This document shows, piece after piece, positions 59,236 through 64,000 of a DNA stretch of 64,000 nucleotides. Position numbers and translations under genes: made by a program. Position 1 is the first letter of the stretch, and each line of letters begins with the position of its first letter. The notes under the pieces were generated by a model that did not search any database, was not told the origin of the DNA, and was given only the letters and a program-made list of their open reading frames with translations. Source of the stretch: DASPHG01 sp963849605 (lineage in GTDB: Bacteria > Actinomycetota > Thermoleophilia > Solirubrobacterales > Thermoleophilaceae); the NCBI GenBank assembly GCA_963849605.1, contig CAWKHX010000017.1:248001-312000 (forward strand), given 5' to 3'.

Positions 59236-59750
59236 CGGCGCCGGCCGACGAGCGGCGCGGCGAGGCAAACGAGGAACCCGATCCCCGCGGCGATCGTGGC
59301 GCCGTCGCGGATCGTCTCCGCCAGGGAGGGCGCCTTCTCCATCACGTCGTAGCCGTTCGGCCCGAGGATGAACGCCCAGTCGCTCTTGTCGTCGCCGAGC
59401 AGGTCGAGCGTCGGCTTCGGCGCGTCGGCCACGTAGAGCGAGACCTCGAGCGCGGATGTCGCCGCCCACACGAGAAAGACACCGGCGAGGACCCAGTCGC
59501 CTCGGCGCACGAAGAAGTAGACGGCCAGCAGGGCTGGAATCGCGACCTGCGCAATCGGGCCGGCCAGGGCATTGGTCAGATCCGAGGAGGGGTACGTCAG
59601 CATGTGGCCGAGCTGGTGGAGCCCGACGTTGACGTAGGTCAGGCCCGGGATCTTGTCGTCCTGTGCGAACGCGAGGACCCACATCGCGCCAATGAGGGCG
59701 AGGCCCGCGAGCCAGCGGACCGGGGACCCGAACGAAGATCCCTTTCCCAT
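59187..59750 (-). CDS. Putative M50-like zinc metalloprotease membrane protein
   Basis: 187-residue membrane protein with an HxxxH motif, VNVGLHQLGHMLTY, at the start of the second helix. A second helix contains AGPIAQVAIPALLAVYFFV, and the C-terminal helix is GATIAAGIGFLVCLAAPLVG. This matches small M50-like site-2-protease relatives of unknown function; the third metal ligand is not clear, so activity is uncertain. Confidence 0.7.
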   Translation of the reverse strand: MGKGSSFGSPVRWLAGLALIGAMWVLAFAQDDKIPGLTYVNVGLHQLGHMLTYPSSDLTNALAGPIAQVAIPALLAVYFFVRRGDWVLAGVFLVWAATSALEVSLYVADAPKPTLDLLGDDKSDWAFILGPNGYDVMEKAPSLAETIRDGATIAAGIGFLVCLAAPLVGRRRQPEAAAASRATAASS

Positions 59751-59811
59751 GCCGGGTTTATCGGCGCGAAACGGGACTCCGCATTACGTTCGCTCAGCGA
59801 CTTCTGGACGC

Positions 59812-59817
59812 TATCGT
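59812..59817 (+). promoter_or_regulatory. -10 box TATCGT for tRNA-Leu
   Basis: TATCGT, 11 bases before the mature 5' end of tRNA-Leu, with TTCGCT at the -35 position (59789-59794, 17-base spacing). Confidence 0.4.
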
Positions 59818-59828
59818 GGTGCGGCCAC

Positions 59829-59912
59829 GCGGATGTGGCGGAATTGGCAGACGCGCGGCGTTCAGGTCGCCGTGGGGGCAACCCCGTGGAGGTTCGAGTC
59901 CTCTCATCCGCA
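59829..59912 (+). tRNA. tRNA-Leu (CAG)
   Basis: 84-base class II tRNA: acceptor GCGGATG/CATCCGC, D-arm GGCGGAATTGGCAGACGCGC, anticodon loop TTCAGGT (anticodon CAG), a long variable arm (CGTGGGGGCAACCCCGTG) and T-arm GAGG-TTCGAGT-CCTC. CCA is not encoded. Confidence 0.96.
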
Positions 59913-59923
59913 CTACTAACTAG

Positions 59924-61279
59924 CTACAGCCCGTACTCCTCCAGGAAGTAGAGCCACAGCTCGCTGCGCGCCGGGAACGGCGGCACGGCGTGGGCGAGCT
60001 TCGCGAGCGGCACCTCGCCGACCACCGCGATGGTCGCGGCCTGGACGAAGTCGGCCACCTCGGGGCCGACGAACGTCACTCCCGCGAGGACCTGGCGGTC
60101 CTCGTCGACGATGAACCGGGTCGTCCCCTCCGCGTTGCGGCCGTAGAACGACCCCCCGGCCGATCCCTCCGTTGAGATGTCGACGTGCCGCACGTTCAGG
60201 CCCGCCTTCTCTGCCGACGCGAGCGTGTGCCCCACCGCCGCCACGTTCGGGTCGGTGAACACGACGCGCGGCGAGCGCACCCCGTCGATCTCGATCCGCA
60301 TGTCGCCGCCCGCGATGTTGTCGGCGGCCAGGCGCGCGTGGTACTTGCCCATGTGCGTGAGCGGGGCGCGGCCGTTCACGTCCCCGATCGCGTAGAGCCA
60401 CGGATGGTCCGGAACCTTGAGCGTCGGATCGGTGTCGACGTACTTGCCCGGCTCGAGACCCACCGTGTCGAGGCCGATGTCCGCTGTCGGCGGCTTGCGC
60501 CCGACGACGACGAGCAGCTCATCGCCCTCGGCGGTGTCGCCGCCGGAGAGCGACACGACGACGCGCCCGTTCTCGCGTGCGACGCGCTCCGCCTTCGCCT
60601 CGATCCGCAGGTCCACGCCGGCTTCGACCATCGCGGCGGCAACCTGGTGGCCGGCGAAGGGCTCCTCGCGCGAGAGCACGCAGTCGCCCGCTTCGAGCAC
60701 CACGACCTTGCTGCCGAGCGAGCACCACGCCTGCGCGAGCTCGACTCCGGCGACACCGCCGCCGAGCACCACCAGCGAGTCCGGCACCGACTTCGACGTG
60801 GTGCCCTCGCGGTTGGTCCAGACGTCCACCTCGTCGATCCCGTCGATCGGCGGGATCGCCGCCAGGCTGCCGGCGGCGAGCACCACGGCGCGCCGGGCCT
60901 CGAGCGTCCTGCCGTCCACCTCGACCTGTCGCTCGCCCGCAAGCCGCCCGCGCCCCCGGACGAGCTCGATCCCGCGCTTCTCGAGCCACGGCAGCTGACT
61001 CGAGTCGTCTAGGTCGTGGACGACCTCGTCGCGCCGGCGCAGGACCGCGTCGGCCTCGGGGCCGGTCACCGACAACCCCGGCACCCGCTTCGCCTCGTGC
61101 ACCAGCTCCTGCGGCCGCAGCAGTGCCTTCGAGGGCATGCACGCGTAGAAGGAGCACTCGCCGCCGACCAGATGCTGCTCGACGATCGCGACCTTCATCC
61201 CGTGGCGGTCGGCAAGCCGTCCCGCGGCCACTTCGCCCGCCGGCCCGGCACCGATGACGATTACGTCGTAGGAGTCCGT
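59924..61279 (-). CDS. Dihydrolipoamide dehydrogenase-like NAD(P)/FAD oxidoreductase
   Basis: About 451-residue flavoprotein disulfide reductase. FAD motif VIVIGAGPAGEVAAGRLA, then GGECSFYACMPSKALLRP, whose first Cys is offset from the usual CLNxGCIPSK, so the redox disulfide is doubtful. The NAD motif is VVLGGGVAGVELAQAW and the interface has HAVPPFPARSELW. The FAD motif begins upstream of the first canonical start (GTG 61231); in that stretch only ACG 61279 follows an in-frame TAG, so ACG may be the start. Confidence 0.85.
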   Translation of the reverse strand, partial: TDSYDVIVIGAGPAGEVAAGRLADRHGMKVAIVEQHLVGGECSFYACMPSKALLRPQELVHEAKRVPGLSVTGPEADAVLRRRDEVVHDLDDSSQLPWLEKRGIELVRGRGRLAGERQVEVDGRTLEARRAVVLAAGSLAAIPPIDGIDEVDVWTNREGTTSKSVPDSLVVLGGGVAGVELAQAWCSLGSKVVVLEAGDCVLSREEPFAGHQVAAAMVEAGVDLRIEAKAERVARENGRVVVSLSGGDTAEGDELLVVVGRKPPTADIGLDTVGLEPGKYVDTDPTLKVPDHPWLYAIGDVNGRAPLTHMGKYHARLAADNIAGGDMRIEIDGVRSPRVVFTDPNVAAVGHTLASAEKAGLNVRHVDISTEGSAGGSFYGRNAEGTTRFIVDEDRQVLAGVTFVGPEVADFVQAATIAVVGEVPLAKLAHAVPPFPARSELWLYFLEEYGL

Positions 61280-61283
61280 GCGC

Positions 61284-61694
61284 TCAGGCTACAGCGGCAG
61301 GCGCGGTGTCTGCACGACTTTCGATCTTCTCGCGCGACCGGCCGCCCAACGCTCCGAGCCCCATCCCGAAGACGGTCGTGATCACGACCAGCAGGATCTC
61401 GGGCTCGGGGAGGTGCGCCTTGCGGTCGAGCCCGGTCAGTGCGTGTGCGGCGAGGATGAACGTGCCGAAGAGAATGCCGCCGGTAAAGCCGCGGATCGCG
61501 CCGTCGCGCGCGCCGATGTGCTCCTTGCCGGCCATGTATCCCCCGCCGATGCCCAGGATCGACAGGACCAGGTAGACGATCTCGGAGACCCCCAGGAGGA
61601 TTCCCGTCACGATGCCGAACACCGCCGGCACCACGAGCATGAGGATCATCTGCCTCTCGGGCGAGTGTGACTCGAGCAGGTCCGGCTGGCGCAT
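61284..61694 (-). CDS. Hypothetical membrane protein, 136 residues
   Basis: Not assigned to a family. Four hydrophobic helices: MLVVPAVFGIVTGILLGV, IVYLVLSILGIGGGYMAG, IRGFTGGILFGTFILAAHAL and ILLVVITTVFGMGLGALGG. The Gly-rich spacing resembles a small channel-like or scaffold protein. It is next to the flavoprotein gene with 4 bases between and may be co-transcribed with it. Confidence 0.72.
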   Translation of the reverse strand: MRQPDLLESHSPERQMILMLVVPAVFGIVTGILLGVSEIVYLVLSILGIGGGYMAGKEHIGARDGAIRGFTGGILFGTFILAAHALTGLDRKAHLPEPEILLVVITTVFGMGLGALGGRSREKIESRADTAPAAVA

Positions 61695-61717
61695 CCCGGC
61701 GGGTATTCAATCACCGA

Positions 61718-62479
61718 TCACGGCTCGGGGCGGCAGGTGTTCTCGCCATGGCTCAGCGCCTCTACGATCGTGGTCGCGTTGACCGCCATCGCGCCAAGAT
61801 AGGAACCGGCCGGCGTGCCGGGCTCGTCGAGCGAGTCGGCCCACAGCTTTCTCCCCACCTTGGCGCCGCTGCCCTTCGGGCCGACGATCGTCATCCCGTA
61901 GCGGTCGTTGAAGTAGGCGAAGCCGTCGTGCTGCGCGGCGAGGCTGCCGCGCGGGCGATCGAGGAGCGACAGGCAGATCCTGATGTCGCGGTGGAGCTTC
62001 CGCAGGCGCGCGAGGAAGTCGGCAGTCGCGGCCTCGTAGTAGCCCGCGCCGGAAACGTCCGCACGCGCCAGCTCGTTGCGGATCTCCTTCGCCGCCCGCT
62101 CCACCCGCACGGGGTCCTGCCACCAGTGCGGATCGTTCCCGAGCGGGTCCACGAGCGGCAACAGGCCAATTTCGCGCTCAGGATGCTCGGCCACGGCCCA
62201 GCGGTCGAGCGCACCGCCCGTCCACACGACGAGGTCGGCGGCGCGCAGCTCCGCGCGCGCCTCCGCGTCCGGTCGCCACTCGTGCGGGTCCGCTCCGGGC
62301 GGCAAGAGCGTGGTCACCCTCACCCTGCGGCCACCGGCGTTGTGGACGATGTCGGCGACCGGCGCCAGCGTCGCGGCCACCTCCACGGTGCCCTCGCCGC
62401 GGCTCGCGCGGTCGCTCCCGCACCCGCTGGCGAGGGCGACCGCGGCGGCCAGGCAGGCGAGTGCGGGGAGCCGACTCAT
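61718..62479 (-). CDS. ZnuA-like metal-binding lipoprotein (ABC solute-binding protein)
   Basis: 253-residue secreted lipoprotein, signal peptide and lipobox ASGC (about residue 20). Metal-ABC-transporter SBP (ZnuA/TroA) features: TLLPPGADPHEWRPD (His), NDPHWWQDPVRV (His), CLSLLDRPRGS, AAQHDGFAYFNDRYG (His) and WADSLDEPG (Asp/Glu). It would bind zinc or manganese outside the cell. No permease or ATPase gene is in this window. ATG 62479 follows a gap before the divergent zinc-ribbon gene. Confidence 0.86.
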   Translation of the reverse strand: MSRLPALACLAAAVALASGCGSDRASRGEGTVEVAATLAPVADIVHNAGGRRVRVTTLLPPGADPHEWRPDAEARAELRAADLVVWTGGALDRWAVAEHPEREIGLLPLVDPLGNDPHWWQDPVRVERAAKEIRNELARADVSGAGYYEAATADFLARLRKLHRDIRICLSLLDRPRGSLAAQHDGFAYFNDRYGMTIVGPKGSGAKVGRKLWADSLDEPGTPAGSYLGAMAVNATTIVEALSHGENTCRPEP

Positions 62480-62521
62480 GCCGGCGATGATTCCAGCCCT
62501 CGTGCGGTCTAGTGCTTCCTC

Positions 62522-62527
62522 TAGCCT
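62522..62527 (+). promoter_or_regulatory. -10 box TAGCCT before the zinc-ribbon gene
   Basis: TAGCCT is followed by exactly 9 bases and GTG at 62537, the common leaderless spacing in this window. Confidence 0.35.
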
Positions 62528-62536
62528 CTCGGCCCT

Positions 62537-63859
62537 GTGAAGCCGAGTCTCGTCAAGCGTGGGCCGATGCGCCGCCGGCTCCGGATATTGCGGCGGCGGC
62601 GCGAAGCGATGTTGCTCGACCTCGGCGCGCTCGTGCTCGAGATGCACCGGCACGGCAGGTTCCTGCCCGACAGCCTCCAGCGCCGCGCCGCCGAGGCGGT
62701 CGGGACGGACGCGGAGCTGCGAGCCCTGTCGCGCTCGCTCGAGGCGGGCGACGGCAACCCCGACCTCGTCGCGGCGGGCGTCGCGGGCAACTGCAGCCGC
62801 TGCGGCGCGCTTCACACGATCGGCTCGGCGTTCTGCTCCCAGTGCGGCAACGAGCTCGCCGGCGGCGTGCTTCCGCGCAAGGCTGCGTTGGGCAGCGACC
62901 CCGAGCTCGCCGGCGGCGCTCCCGTGCCGCGCCGCACGGTCGCCGCTCCAGCCGCTGCCGCTCCGGCCGCTGCAGTCGCGGCGCAGAGTGACGATGACGG
63001 CGAGACCGCCGAGGCGACGCAGGTCATCGAGCCGGACGAGACCGAGACGACCGCTGACGCACCGGACGGGCCGGACGAGCCCCAGCCCCCTGAACCGGAG
63101 CCCGCGGCCACGAACGGCGGCTCCGCGCCGCCGCCACCGATCTCGCGCCGCGCTCGCACCACCCGCGTGCGCCAGCGCCTCGACGAGCCTTCGCGCCGCC
63201 CGCAGGCGCTGCCAACCGGACTGCTCGCCGGCATCGCCGCGGGCCTGATCGTGATCGTGGTGGGCATCCTCCTGCTCTCGAGCGGCGACGACTCGGGCGA
63301 CGAGCCGGGCCGCGCGGCACAGGCGCCTGCGCAGAACGAGCCGGAACCGCCGCCGCCCGACGAGGCGCAGTCACCGTCGGGCGCGCCGGCCGATGAGACG
63401 CCGGCGACCCCCGCCGCGCTCGAGCCGGTCACGGACGTCACCGCAACCGCATACGACCCAAGCGGCGACGACTCGGAGCACGACGAGGAGGCGCAGCTCG
63501 CCGTCGACGGTGACGCCGCGACGTCGTGGCCAACCGAGGAGTACGACACGGGCTCGTTCCAGAAGGACGGCGTCGGTCTCGTCCTCGCCCCCGGGGAGCC
63601 CGTGGCCGCGCGTGGGCTCGACATCGAGACCTCCACCCCGGGCTTCGACGTCACGATCTACGGCTCGGACGCCCCCGTCGCTCCGGACTCGATCGACTCC
63701 GGCTGGACCGAGATCGCGAGCGAGGATGCCGTCGAAAACAAGGGACGGATCGACCTCGACTCTGCGGGCAGCGACTTCTCGAACTACCTGATCTGGATCA
63801 CGACCCTCCCCGGCAAGGAGAACAAGGTCGAGATCGACGAAGCGCAGCTGCTGCGCTAG
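62537..63859 (+). CDS. Zinc-ribbon membrane protein with external beta domain
   Basis: 440-residue protein. N-terminal cytoplasmic region with helix RRLRILRRRREAMLLDLGAL, a zinc ribbon NCSRCGALHTIGSAFCSQCGN (about 85-105), a disordered Pro/Ala/Glu linker, one transmembrane helix (LLAGIAAGLIVIVVGILLL, about 235-255), a second linker and a C-terminal beta-rich domain (about 300-440, LEPVTDVTATAYDPSG, AVDGDAATSWPTEEYD, ARGLDIETSTPGFDVTIYG) resembling discoidin-type (F5/8) modules. Function unknown. Its TAG shares CTAG with the following partial gene. Confidence 0.82.
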   Translation: MKPSLVKRGPMRRRLRILRRRREAMLLDLGALVLEMHRHGRFLPDSLQRRAAEAVGTDAELRALSRSLEAGDGNPDLVAAGVAGNCSRCGALHTIGSAFCSQCGNELAGGVLPRKAALGSDPELAGGAPVPRRTVAAPAAAAPAAAVAAQSDDDGETAEATQVIEPDETETTADAPDGPDEPQPPEPEPAATNGGSAPPPPISRRARTTRVRQRLDEPSRRPQALPTGLLAGIAAGLIVIVVGILLLSSGDDSGDEPGRAAQAPAQNEPEPPPPDEAQSPSGAPADETPATPAALEPVTDVTATAYDPSGDDSEHDEEAQLAVDGDAATSWPTEEYDTGSFQKDGVGLVLAPGEPVAARGLDIETSTPGFDVTIYGSDAPVAPDSIDSGWTEIASEDAVENKGRIDLDSAGSDFSNYLIWITTLPGKENKVEIDEAQLLR

Positions 63860-64000
63860 CCCGCGATCTCGATCCGCTGCCGGTATGGCGGCATCGACTG
63901 CACCGAGATCACGAGCGCGTGCGTCCCGGCGGGCAGCCCCTCGGTCGATATCTCGAGCCGCCCCGCGCCCGCCGGCACGTGCAACGCGGCCTCGCGCCCT
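63856..64000 (-). CDS. Partial protein with beta-sandwich-like C-terminus
   Basis: Frame enters from the right edge and ends here. The 47 visible residues (GAGRLEISTEGLPAGTHALV, MPPYRQRIEIAG at the end) have a strand-turn-strand pattern of an Ig-like or binding beta-sandwich domain. No function can be assigned. Its TAG stop (63856-63858) forms the CTAG with the stop of the convergent zinc-ribbon gene. Confidence 0.6.
   Translation of the reverse strand, partial: GREAALHVPAGAGRLEISTEGLPAGTHALVISVQSMPPYRQRIEIAG

Noticed and set aside
1..64000. Prophage, insertion sequences, integrons or plasmid features
   Set aside because: No transposase, integrase, replication or phage structural proteins were seen on either strand, and codon use looks even across the window.

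Overview
The window is very GC-rich, densely packed bacterial DNA. Gene content (a WS/DGAT-type acyltransferase, GMC oxidase with a small partner, RTX-like and transcobalamin-like secreted proteins, a sigma factor with a long membrane-linked tail, a bacterial cyclic-2,3-diphosphoglycerate pathway, Tad-pilus genes) points to an actinobacterium, most likely from the deep Thermoleophilia/Rubrobacteria side. That placement is inference from gene content, not from a marker gene. No phage, insertion sequence, CRISPR array or origin was seen. Two tRNA genes (Glu-CTC and Leu-CAG) and one cobalamin riboswitch are present.

Layout. 1-9.9 kb is a mixed housekeeping stretch: a partial cpaF, a VOC protein, an asparaginase-like hydrolase, a DJ-1/PfpI protein, a membrane-tailed ECF-like sigma factor, rpiA, a response regulator-kinase-cpaB operon and a Rho-like protein whose P-loop lysine is missing. 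9.9-16.5 kb is one minus-strand operon of seven overlapping genes (nitroreductase, glpD, dihydropteroate-synthase-like, phosphoesterase, cyclic 2,3-diphosphoglycerate synthetase, 2-phosphoglycerate kinase, transaldolase-like). 16.5-20.5 kb holds a GMC oxidoreductase with its partner and an MFS transporter.

20.5-27.6 kb is the most striking region: a cobalamin riboswitch followed by six translationally coupled genes. Three encode secreted proteins with DUF4430 (the C-terminal domain of animal transcobalamin/intrinsic factor). The others encode an ECF T component, a double ECF ATPase, and an ECF S component fused to an external QN-DGGFG-repeat toroid that resembles the other transcobalamin domain. 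Together they look like a bacterial vitamin B12 uptake system built from a split intrinsic-factor architecture.

27.8-30 kb has a PAP2 phosphatase, tRNA-Glu, a methyltransferase, a cupin and a peptidoglycan-binding M23 protein. 30.9-49.1 kb is a surface-glycan cluster: GT39-like membrane enzyme, HprK-like kinase, eight soluble glycosyltransferases, a flavoprotein of the UDP-galactopyranose mutase/amine oxidase type, a methyltransferase, a fused ABC exporter and a nucleotidyltransferase. 49-64 kb returns to mixed genes: penicillin acylase, SDR, cyclase, Pro/Glu-rich membrane protein, fatty acid hydroxylase, a frameshifted methyltransferase, a WS/DGAT acyltransferase, tRNA-Leu, a dihydrolipoamide-dehydrogenase-like flavoprotein, a ZnuA-like lipoprotein and a zinc-ribbon membrane protein.

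Genome-wide habits visible here: ATGA/GTGA/TTGA overlaps join most co-directional genes; convergent genes often share a four-base stop palindrome (CTAG, TTAA); many starts have a TAnnnT -10 box only 6-10 bases upstream, as expected for leaderless mRNAs; and four genes have conserved N-termini that extend upstream of any ATG/GTG/TTG. Start positions are therefore less certain than reading frames.
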